From Anderseniella sp051010195 (lineage in GTDB: Bacteria > Pseudomonadota > Alphaproteobacteria > Rhizobiales > Aestuariivirgaceae): a stretch of DNA of 5,982 bases. The translations under genes were made by a program, and so were the position numbers. The notes under the pieces are model-generated. The model was not told the origin of the DNA. It ran no database searches and was given only the letters and a program-made list of their open reading frames with translations. How positions within the stretch are numbered: the first letter of the stretch is position 1; each line of letters opens with the position of its first letter. Below are positions 1 through 5,982 of the stretch, one piece after another. The stretch spans positions 1 through 5,982 of the forward strand of contig JBPCVV010000235.1 of NCBI GenBank assembly GCA_051010195.1. Reading direction: 5' to 3'.

Positions 1-324
<324 letters not shown>

Positions 325-325
325 A

Positions 326-3300
326 ACCCTTTTCGTTTTCTGCTCAATTTTTATTGTATTGATTACGGGATGTCCAATGCCGGAATCGGAACCCGAGCCA
401 ACCGTGCCGGGCACAATGGCTGCGCCAACCCTTGAAGTGGGAAATGGGGAACTCATTGCGACATGGACTGCGCCGGATGATGGCGGCAGCCCCATTATCG
501 GGTATGAGCTGCAATATCGCACAGGCGATGAAGCATGGACGGAAATTAGCTCCGGCATCGGCACAAACACAAGCCACACCATTACGGGACTGGCAAACGC
601 CGCCGAGTACCACGTACAGGCGCGTGCCGTCAATGCAATCGGCGCTGGTGACTGGTCGGAATCTGCCGCTGAAACTCCCCCTCCCACTGTTCCTGACGCG
701 CCGGATGCCCCAACCCTTGAAGCGGGGAATACTCAACTAACGGCTAACTGGACTCCGCCGGAAGATAACGGCAGCGCAATTACCGCGTATGAACTTCGCC
801 ATAGCGATGACGGCGGGAGCAGCTGGTCGGAGATTATCGAAATCCCTGCGCCGCGCACAGGCACTGCCATCACGGACCTGGAAAACGACACCGAATACGT
901 CGTACAGGTGCGCGCACGGAACAGCGCGGGTGCAGGCGAATGGTCGGGATCAAGCGAGGGAGCAACCCCGATTTCAACAGTTCCCACGGCTCCGAATAAT
1001 TTTATGCTCACAGCGGACGATGCGCAAATTACTGCAACATGGACTGCCCCGACCGACCCCAGTGTTACTGGAATTGCCGATTATGAGTTGCAATATCGCG
1101 AAATCGGAGCAGTTCAATGGGAAGATGCTGTTTCTATTGCTGTGAATGCCGACCCCAACCACACCTACACCCATCTCATCACATCCCTGACAAACGGCAG
1201 TGAGTACGAGGTGCAGGTATACGCCGTTGGCACAGTAATGGACGGTGATATGGACAGGCGCATTGGTAACTCAGCGACTGACACCGCAACCCCTATTGGG
1301 CCTCCTGCCGCTCTGACAGCTCCCACGCTCACATCCGGAAGTACCCAGCTCACCGCAACATGGACAGCACCCAATGACGGCGGCAGCCCCATTACCGCGT
1401 ACCATGTGCAGCACAGAATAAGTGCCGCCGGCGTCTGGTCAACGACTGATACAGATAACATCGCCGCTATTAATAACGCTGCTGCCATGAGCTACACCAT
1501 CCCGAACCTGACAAACGGTACCTCCTACCAAGTACGGGTGCGCGCTGCCAACGCGCAGGGCGATGGCGGCTGGTCGTCTCCTGCTATCGCAACCCCTGTT
1601 GCCGTTCCTGACACGATGAACGTCCCCATGCTCACAATCGGAGACAACAATCTCACTGTAACATGGACAGCACCCAATGACGGCGGCAGCACCATTACCG
1701 AGTATAACCTTCGCCATAGCGCGGACAGCGGGAGCAGCTGGTCGGATATTATTGATGTTGCCGCACCAGCCGCAAGCCACATCATCACCAATTTGACAAA
1801 CGGTACCACCTACGATGTACAGGTGCGCGCAGTTAACGCTCTGGGCGATGGTGCATGGTCTATATCCGCAACAGCAACCCCTGTTGTCGTTCCTGACAAG
1901 ATGGACGTTCCAACACTCACACCCGGAAACTCCCGGCTCACCGCGACATGGACTGCGCCCGATGACGGCGGCAGCGCCATTACCGAGTATAACCTTCGCC
2001 ATAGCGCGGACGGCGGGAGCAGCTGGTCGAATATTATTGATGTCGCCGCACAGGCCACAAGCCACATCATCGCCGACTTGACAAACGGTCAAAGCTACGA
2101 TGTACAGATGCGCGCAGTTAATGCGCTGGGCGATGGTGAATGGTCGAATAGCTCCACCGCTTCTCCACCTTTGTTTCCAAACGAGCGCAAAATCCTGGCA
2201 TCTGACAAAGCTGCCAATGATAAGTTTGGAATCAGGGTTGCAGTGGATGGAGATACCGCGATTGTCGGAGCGTATCGGGATGATGATAATGGCAGCGACT
2301 CCGGCAGCGCGTATGTTTTTATTCGGGACAACAGCGGTAACTGGAGCCAGCAGGTAAAACTGAAGGCATCTGACGGAGCAGCAAATGATAGTTTTGGTCA
2401 TAGTGTTGCTCTAAGTGGAAATACCGTGATTGTCGGAGCGTATAATGATGATGATAATGGCAGTAATTCCGGCAGCGCGTATGTTTTTATTCGGGACAAC
2501 AGCGGTAACTGGAGCCAGCAGGCAAAACTGACTGCATCTGACGGAGCTGCAAATGATTATTTTGGATATACTGTTGCAGTGGATGGAAATACTGCGATTG
2601 TCGGAGCGCATCAGAATAATGATAATGGCACTAATTCCGGCAGTGCGTATGTTTTTATTCGGAACGGCAGCAGCTGGAGCCAGCAGGCAAACCTGAAGGC
2701 ATCTGGCGGAGCAGCAAATGATAATTTTGGACACAATGTTGCAGTGGATGGAGATACTGCGATTGTCGGAGCGCATAATAATGATGATAATGGCAATAAT
2801 TCCGGCAGCGCGTATGTTTTTATTCGGAACGGCAGCAGCTGGAGCCAGCAGGTAAAACTGCTGCCATTGAAAGCTGACGGCACTTCAGACGGAACTGCAA
2901 GTGATTATTTTGGACATAGTGTTGCAGTGGATGGAGATACCGCGATTGTCGGAGCGCATAATAATGATGATAATGGCAATAATTCCGGCAGTGCGTATGT
3001 TTTTATTCGAAACGGCAGCAGCTGGAGCCAGCAGGTAAAACTGCTGCCATTGAAAGTTGACGGCACTTCAGACGGAGATTTCAATGATAGATTTGGAAAC
3101 AGTGTTGCAGTGGATGGAAATACCGTGATTGTCGGAGCGCTTCAGGATGCTGTTGGCACTAATTCTAATGCCGGCAGTGCGTATGTTTTCACCCGGAATG
3201 GCACGAGCTGGACACAGTATGTAAAACTGGAGGCATCTGACGAATCCGCAGGTGATAGATTTGGAAGCAGTGTTGCAGTGGATGGAGATACCGCGATTAT

Positions 3301-3355
3301 CGGAGCACGTGCTGATACCACTAATTCCGGCAGCGCATACATTTTCAGTCAGTAA
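326..3355 (+). CDS. Surface lipoprotein with six Fn3 domains and a seven-repeat FG-GAP beta-propeller (5' end missing)
   Basis: Predicted secreted, lipid-anchored protein, probably for binding or adhesion at the cell surface; the ligand is unknown. The frame opens directly after the poly-C tract with a hydrophobic stretch (LFVFCSIFIVLITGC) that reads as the end of a lipoprotein signal peptide. The Cys codon is at 371-373, giving a mature chain of 994 residues. A Pro/Glu-rich linker follows. Six Fn3 domains come next, with their conserved WTAP/WTPP tryptophan codons at 464, 749, 1040, 1361, 1664 and 1949. From about 2190 to the stop there are seven copies of an FG-x(2)-VAVDGDTAIVGA motif (FG-GAP type, as in PF14312), each followed by an Asp/Asn/Gly-rich loop and a GSAYVF strand. 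Seven repeats match a seven-bladed propeller. The start codon is not visible. A TTG at 110 would translate the poly-C into a proline run, and the ATG at 377 lies after the lipobox, so I give the supported part of the frame. TAA is followed at once by in-frame TAG, then a terminator. No catalytic motif is seen. Confidence 0.85.
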   Translation, partial: TLFVFCSIFIVLITGCPMPESEPEPTVPGTMAAPTLEVGNGELIATWTAPDDGGSPIIGYELQYRTGDEAWTEISSGIGTNTSHTITGLANAAEYHVQARAVNAIGAGDWSESAAETPPPTVPDAPDAPTLEAGNTQLTANWTPPEDNGSAITAYELRHSDDGGSSWSEIIEIPAPRTGTAITDLENDTEYVVQVRARNSAGAGEWSGSSEGATPISTVPTAPNNFMLTADDAQITATWTAPTDPSVTGIADYELQYREIGAVQWEDAVSIAVNADPNHTYTHLITSLTNGSEYEVQVYAVGTVMDGDMDRRIGNSATDTATPIGPPAALTAPTLTSGSTQLTATWTAPNDGGSPITAYHVQHRISAAGVWSTTDTDNIAAINNAAAMSYTIPNLTNGTSYQVRVRAANAQGDGGWSSPAIATPVAVPDTMNVPMLTIGDNNLTVTWTAPNDGGSTITEYNLRHSADSGSSWSDIIDVAAPAASHIITNLTNGTTYDVQVRAVNALGDGAWSISATATPVVVPDKMDVPTLTPGNSRLTATWTAPDDGGSAITEYNLRHSADGGSSWSNIIDVAAQATSHIIADLTNGQSYDVQMRAVNALGDGEWSNSSTASPPLFPNERKILASDKAANDKFGIRVAVDGDTAIVGAYRDDDNGSDSGSAYVFIRDNSGNWSQQVKLKASDGAANDSFGHSVALSGNTVIVGAYNDDDNGSNSGSAYVFIRDNSGNWSQQAKLTASDGAANDYFGYTVAVDGNTAIVGAHQNNDNGTNSGSAYVFIRNGSSWSQQANLKASGGAANDNFGHNVAVDGDTAIVGAHNNDDNGNNSGSAYVFIRNGSSWSQQVKLLPLKADGTSDGTASDYFGHSVAVDGDTAIVGAHNNDDNGNNSGSAYVFIRNGSSWSQQVKLLPLKVDGTSDGDFNDRFGNSVAVDGNTVIVGALQDAVGTNSNAGSAYVFTRNGTSWTQYVKLEASDESAGDRFGSSVAVDGDTAIIGARADTTNSGSAYIFSQ
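329..373 (+). other. Lipoprotein signal peptide remnant and lipobox
   Basis: The codons read LFVFCSIFIVLITGC, a hydrophobic core ending in a good lipobox (L-I-T-G before Cys). In lipoproteins, signal peptidase II cuts before this Cys, which is then lipidated. The expected Met and the basic n-region just upstream are absent, because the poly-C tract begins there. This is the main evidence that the natural start of the gene is lost in this assembly. Confidence 0.7.
425..2170 (+). repeat. Six tandem Fn3-coding repeats
   Basis: The six repeats have register points (the TGG codon of the WTAP/WTPP motif) at 464, 749, 1040, 1361, 1664 and 1949, so spacings are 285, 291, 321, 303 and 285 bases. Shared protein features are a T-L/M-x-x-G start, W-T-A-P-x-D-x-G-S, a Y-x-L/V-x-x-R/H strand, L-T-N-G-x-x-Y and V-R-A-x-N, the usual Fn3 core. 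Repeats 5 and 6 are the closest pair: about ten mismatches and no gap in the 126 bases 1679-1804 against 1964-2089. This points to a recent duplication of one domain. Repeat 3 is the most diverged and longest. Confidence 0.85.
2190..3352 (+). repeat. Seven tandem FG-GAP-type repeats (propeller blades)
   Basis: The shared string ATTGTCGGAG (ATTATCGGAG in the last copy) starts at 2261, 2429, 2597, 2762, 2945, 3128 and 3296. The spacings are 168, 168, 165, 183, 183 and 168 bases, all multiples of three, so the frame is kept. Units 4 and 5 are longer because of a five-to-six-residue insert (LLPLK and neighbours). In the 132 bases 2762-2893 against 2945-3076 they differ at only three positions, which indicates recent duplication or gene conversion. 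The loops after the VGA motif are rich in Asp and Asn (for example DDDNGSDSG). In FG-GAP proteins such loops can hold calcium, which is an inference here. Confidence 0.85.
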
Positions 3356-3437
3356 TAGCAGATAATACTGTCTGAGAGCACTGTTGTCTCTTTTTGCTAA
3401 TGCCCCCAGCGGCTATTGAAAAGTGGCAATTCAACTC

Positions 3438-3474
3438 AGGCAGGCGCGGAAAAAAATCCGCGCCTGCCTTTTTT
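3438..3474 (+). terminator. Rho-independent terminator of the lipoprotein gene
   Basis: A perfect 13-bp stem (AGGCAGGCGCGGA at 3438-3450 with TCCGCGCCTGCCT at 3457-3469) closes a six-A loop and runs into a T tract at 3469-3474. It lies about 80 bases after the stop codon. There is no matching T tract for the - strand, so it acts on + transcription. It separates the lipoprotein transcript from the importer operon. Confidence 0.93.
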
Positions 3475-3595
3475 CGATAAGACGGCTGGTCGGCGTTGCA
3501 GGCCTGGTCGCCATGCGTCCTGCTCGCCATGCGGCTGCCCAAGTATCCGGCGGACTCGTCTCATATTATGAAAATCTCAATGTATATCTCACTTT
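3475..3595. other. Intergenic stretch, GC-rich then AT-rich, no gene
   Basis: Bases up to about 3550 are GC-rich and carry a 9-base direct repeat, CGCCATGCG, at 3509-3517 and 3525-3533. After that the sequence turns AT-rich into the promoter region. Open frames here are short, cross the terminator or the promoter, and lack convincing ribosome binding sites. The GC-rich piece could be a dispersed intergenic repeat or the remnant of a gene, but nothing in the window settles this. Confidence 0.4.
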
Positions 3596-3621
3596 CTCAT
3601 TGACAAATAGCGGTCAATGAG
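3596..3621. promoter_or_regulatory. Candidate operator: 9-bp inverted repeat over the -35 element
   Basis: CTCATTGAC at 3596-3604 and GTCAATGAG at 3613-3621 are perfect inverted copies with an 8-base spacer. The half-site centres are 17 bases apart, about one and a half helical turns. The left arm contains most of the TTGACA -35 hexamer, and the right arm fills the promoter spacer. A dimeric repressor bound here would block RNA polymerase. No regulator gene lies in the window and I cannot assign a regulator family. Confidence 0.5.
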
Positions 3622-3629
3622 GGAATAAT
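3600..3629 (+). promoter_or_regulatory. Sigma-70-type promoter of the importer operon
   Basis: TTGACA at 3600-3605 is a perfect -35 element. AATAAT at 3624-3629, after an 18-base spacer, matches five of six bases of TATAAT. Transcription would start near 3636, leaving a leader of about 155 bases before the ATPase start at 3791. A second AT-rich box, TATAAA at 3663-3668, has only a poor -35 candidate (TTTTGC at 3641-3646) and is a weaker alternative. Confidence 0.6.
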
Positions 3630-3636
3630 TGAATAG

Positions 3637-3661
3637 AAAGTTTTGCAAAATGCAAAACTTT
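3637..3661. promoter_or_regulatory. Perfect 11-bp inverted repeat at the predicted transcription start
   Basis: AAAGTTTTGCA at 3637-3647 and TGCAAAACTTT at 3651-3661 are exact inverted copies around AAA. It begins at the predicted +1 of the promoter at 3600-3629. As DNA it could be an operator; as RNA it would form a hairpin at the very 5' end of the transcript. It has no following T tract, so it is not a simple terminator. Confidence 0.55.
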
Positions 3662-3674
3662 GTATAAAATAGGA

Positions 3675-3748
3675 GAATGCTAAGCACAAAGAAAGCATTC
3701 CAGATCGGAAACTTTGGCTACTGGAAATTGTGCAAGCACAATTTTCCA
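3675..3748 (+). promoter_or_regulatory. Two further hairpins in the operon leader
   Basis: GAATGCT at 3675-3681 pairs with AGCATTC at 3694-3700 (12-base loop). TGGAAATTGTG at 3722-3732 pairs with CACAATTTTCCA at 3737-3748, with a single bulged base and a four-base loop. Together with the repeat at 3637-3661 the leader is unusually structured, which may mean control of mRNA stability or translation. I find no match to a riboswitch class I know, including the purine type. Confidence 0.35.
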
Positions 3749-3790
3749 ATGCAAAAGTTTCGAATATATTGAAATTTTGAGCGAGGTTCT

Positions 3791-5308
3791 GTGGGTCCGA
3801 CTATTGAGATGCGTAACATTCGTAAAGAGTTTCCGGGAATTGTCGCCAATGACAATGTCTCCATTTCGGTGCATGAGGGAGAGGTTCTTGCTCTTCTCGG
3901 GGAGAACGGAGCGGGTAAGTCCACACTTATGAATATCCTCTTCGGTCTTTATCAGCCCGACGGCGGCAGCATTTTTATACGCGGTCAGGAAGTTAAAATA
4001 CAGAACCCCACTCAGGCAAGCCATCTCGGCATTGGCATGGTGCATCAACATTTCAAACTTGTTCATAATTTTACGGTAACGGAAAATATCATTCTCGGCA
4101 TGGAACCTATGGCGAAGGCTGTCGTGGACCGCAGGGGCGCTGCAAAAAAAATTGAAGCCCTGTCGTCTCATTATGGTCTGAATGTTAATCCGGAAGAAAA
4201 AATTGAAGATATCTCGGTCGGTATGCAGCAGCGGGTGGAAATTCTGAAAATGCTTTACCGCAATGCCGACATTCTCATTTTCGATGAGCCGACCGCAGTT
4301 CTCACGCCCCAGGAGATTCATGAGCTCATGAAGATTATGCGGAATCTCCTCAATGAAGGAAAATCCATCATCCTCATTACCCACAAGCTCAAGGAGATCA
4401 AGGAAGCTGCCGACCGCTGCAGTATTATCCGCCGCGGCAAACTCATTGGCACTGTCGATGTCGCAAAAACAAGTGAAAAAGAAATGGCTGAAATGATGGT
4501 TGGGCGTGAAGTCTCCTTTCATGTAGAAAAGGGTAATGATGCCTTTGGCGATGTTGTTCTCTCTGTTGAAGATCTTGTGGTAAAGGGCAACCGCGGCGAA
4601 GAGGCAGTAAAAAGTTTCAATTTTGACCTCCGCTCCGGTGAAATTCTGGGAATTGCCGGAGTCGATGGAAACGGACAGCAGGAACTTGTGGAAGCTATTA
4701 CGGGTCTGCGGAATCTGGAATCGGGCTCAATCCGGCTGAAGGGCAGAAACATTGCAAATTTCTCAATTAAGGAACGTTTTGATGCGGGAATTGCTCACAT
4801 TCCCGCCGACCGGCAAAAACGCGGTCTTATTCTCAACTACACTATTGAAGAAAATTTCATTCTTGAAAATCATGCGGGCGCAGCTTTTTCATCGCGCGGC
4901 TTTCTGAAGTTTGATGCAATTCGCAGGCACGCAAAGAAGCTCATAAAGGACTTTGATGTGCGCTCGGGCGAGGGCGCTGTTTCTCTGGCGCGCAAGCTTT
5001 CAGGGGGAAACCAGCAGAAGGCAATTGTCGGGAGGGAAGTGAGTCACGATCCCGAGGTGCTTATTGCCGTGCAGCCCACCAGAGGGCTTGATGTCGGTTC
5101 TATTGAGTACATTCACAAACGTCTCGTTGAACAGAGGGATAGCAGAAAGGCAGTTCTTCTGGTGAGTCTTGAACTTGATGAGGTGCTTGATCTCTCAGAC
5201 CGTATTATTGTCATTAATAGCGGCAGCAAGGTCGGAGAAGTTCTTGCTCGGGAAACTGATGAAAATGAGGTTGGTCTCATGATGGCGGGAATTGAAAATG
5301 CCGGATAA
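3791..5308 (+). CDS. ABC transporter ATP-binding protein, BmpA/PnrA-associated nucleoside or simple-sugar importer (YufO-like)
   Basis: Cytoplasmic double ATPase (505 residues, normal for the family) that powers import, probably of nucleosides as in the PnrA and YufNOPQ systems. The exact substrate is inferred. Domain 1 (about 4-240) has Walker A GENGAGKST (37-45), Q-loop Gln86, signature-like ISVGMQQR (141-148), Walker B ILIFDEP with Asp165/Glu166 and H-loop His198. Domain 2 (about 255-500) has a degenerate Walker A region (GVDGNGQQEL, 290-299, no GKS/T), a good signature LSGGNQQK (403-410), and VLIAVQPTRGLD (423-434) where the Walker B acidic pair is replaced. VSLELDE (458-464) stands in place of the H-loop. 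This asymmetry is typical of the family, so one ATP site is probably inactive. The GTG start at 3791 follows GAGCGAGG with a 4-base gap and gives the usual N-terminal IEMRNI-K-FPGIVANDNV. The in-frame ATG at 3809 is less likely. An in-frame TGA lies at 3770. The gene overlaps the permease gene by 11 bases. Confidence 0.95.
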   Translation: MGPTIEMRNIRKEFPGIVANDNVSISVHEGEVLALLGENGAGKSTLMNILFGLYQPDGGSIFIRGQEVKIQNPTQASHLGIGMVHQHFKLVHNFTVTENIILGMEPMAKAVVDRRGAAKKIEALSSHYGLNVNPEEKIEDISVGMQQRVEILKMLYRNADILIFDEPTAVLTPQEIHELMKIMRNLLNEGKSIILITHKLKEIKEAADRCSIIRRGKLIGTVDVAKTSEKEMAEMMVGREVSFHVEKGNDAFGDVVLSVEDLVVKGNRGEEAVKSFNFDLRSGEILGIAGVDGNGQQELVEAITGLRNLESGSIRLKGRNIANFSIKERFDAGIAHIPADRQKRGLILNYTIEENFILENHAGAAFSSRGFLKFDAIRRHAKKLIKDFDVRSGEGAVSLARKLSGGNQQKAIVGREVSHDPEVLIAVQPTRGLDVGSIEYIHKRLVEQRDSRKAVLLVSLELDEVLDLSDRIIVINSGSKVGEVLARETDENEVGLMMAGIENAG

Positions 5309-5982
5309 TAAAGATAGTGACATGCGGGACAGCGGGTTGAAAACGCGCGATGAGCTGAAACGGGGCGCCGGGCTGAAACTACGCATTCCGATGCAACTCA
5401 AACTTTCGCTCATGGCAATTCTCTTCGGGCTTGTTATCAGCGCGGTTCTCATTATCATTACCGGCAATAACCCCATCGCTGCCTACTGGGCGCTTATCCG
5501 CGGCGGGTTTATGAGCCTCAAGCGTTTTTCCAACACGCTCGCGAACGCAACAACCCTCATTCTTACCGGTCTTTCCGTGGCCTTCGCCTTCCGAACGGGG
5601 CTCTTTAACATTGGCGCCTCAGGGCAGATGCTGGCCGGCGGTCTCATTACCACCGTTCTCGCCTTAAGCCTCAATTTGCCGAAGCCGGTACTGCTGGTCA
5701 TTATGTTTCTCGCGGCTACTGCGGGAGGTGCGCTCTGGGGCTTTGTTCCGGGTTTTCTCAAGGCAAAATTTAATGTTCATGAAGTCGTCTCCACCATTAT
5801 GATGAATTTTATCGCGCTCTGGATCACGCACTATACCATTCAGTCTTCCTTCACCGCAGGGCAGGAAACTCAGTCGGCGAAAATTCCCGACTACGCCAGT
5901 TTGCGTGTCGAATGGCTTACCGAACTTACCGATCGTTCATTTCTCAACCTTGGCCTATTTATTGCAATAATTGCTGTTATGC
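5298..5982 (+). CDS. ABC transporter permease, BmpA/PnrA-associated importer (YufP-like), truncated at the window edge
   Basis: Membrane channel subunit of the importer, BPD_transp_2 type (PF02653). The first 228 residues are visible and the frame is open at the right edge; family members are usually about 350 residues. A charged N-terminal tail (1-35) precedes hydrophobic segments at about 36-54, 84-100, 108-126, 130-153, 160-178 and from 216 on. Family motifs are FNIGASGQ (103-110) and KFNVHEVVSTIMMNFIAL (157-174), the latter near the expected contact with the ATPase. The ATG at 5298 lies before the ATPase stop at 5306-5308, in the +1 frame. A GCGGGA at 5285-5290, seven bases upstream, can serve as ribosome binding site. 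The alternative ATG at 5322 lacks one. The 11-base overlap suggests translational coupling. A second permease (YufQ-like) would be expected next. Confidence 0.92.
   Translation, partial: MPDNKDSDMRDSGLKTRDELKRGAGLKLRIPMQLKLSLMAILFGLVISAVLIIITGNNPIAAYWALIRGGFMSLKRFSNTLANATTLILTGLSVAFAFRTGLFNIGASGQMLAGGLITTVLALSLNLPKPVLLVIMFLAATAGGALWGFVPGFLKAKFNVHEVVSTIMMNFIALWITHYTIQSSFTAGQETQSAKIPDYASLRVEWLTELTDRSFLNLGLFIAIIAVM

Noticed and set aside
1439..2401. Long minus-strand frame of 320 codons across the Fn3 region
   Set aside because: It is antisense to strongly supported repeats. Its own repeated patterns mirror the Fn3 repeats, so it is a shadow.
2261..3352. Regular repeats that might suggest a CRISPR array
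   Set aside because: Unit lengths of 165-183 bases, open reading frame throughout and conserved FG-GAP protein motifs show a coding tandem repeat.
3423..3620. Small + frame of 65 codons between the two genes
   Set aside because: It runs through the terminator and the promoter/operator and has no ribosome binding site or known motif.
3702..3710. AGATCGGAA, the first nine bases of a common sequencing adapter
   Set aside because: The match stops after nine bases and the flanking sequence continues as plausible genomic leader. A chance match is likely.
3677..3772. Possible 31-residue leader peptide before the ATPase gene, in the same frame
   Set aside because: AGGAG lies only one base before its ATG, too close for good initiation, and the sequence mainly consists of hairpin arms. 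It cannot be fully excluded.
3680..4522. Minus-strand frame of 280 codons opposite the ATPase start
   Set aside because: The + strand carries clear ABC ATPase motifs over most of the same bases, and the opposite translation shows no recognisable family features.

Overview
The window is a stretch of bacterial DNA holding one large repeat-built surface lipoprotein gene and the start of a nucleoside/simple-sugar-type ABC importer operon, both on the + strand. The organism cannot be fixed from the sequence. A lipobox lipoprotein with Fn3 and FG-GAP repeats beside a YufO/YufP-type importer at moderate GC would fit a spirochaete or another host-associated or marine bacterium, but this is a weak inference.

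Region by region: 1-177 is a GC-rich flank (about 62% G+C) with no recognisable gene. 178-324 is an extreme poly-C tract (runs of 31, 6, 22, 62 and 16 C) that looks like a sequencing or assembly artefact, or a join between unrelated sequences. It has apparently replaced the promoter, ribosome binding site and start codon of the next gene. 326-3355 encodes a lipoprotein that starts inside its signal peptide (lipobox LITG-C, Cys codon at 371), followed by six fibronectin type III domains and seven FG-GAP-type repeats, enough to close a seven-bladed beta-propeller. Tandem stops and a strong intrinsic terminator (3438-3474) end this unit.

The 435-base gap 3356-3790 holds that terminator, a short GC-rich piece, and then an AT-rich regulatory region: a near-consensus promoter (TTGACA/AATAAT) inside a 9-bp inverted repeat, a perfect 11-bp inverted repeat at the predicted transcription start, and two further hairpins in the leader. 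3791-5308 encodes the double ATP-binding protein of a BmpA/PnrA-type importer. An overlapping permease gene starts at 5298 and runs off the right edge. The ATPase and permease are translationally coupled parts of one importer. The usual substrate-binding lipoprotein is not immediately upstream, so it lies elsewhere or outside the window.

I see no convincing new defence or mobile system. The items most worth a second look are the poly-C junction, the repeat-expanded lipoprotein, and the palindrome-rich control region of the importer operon.
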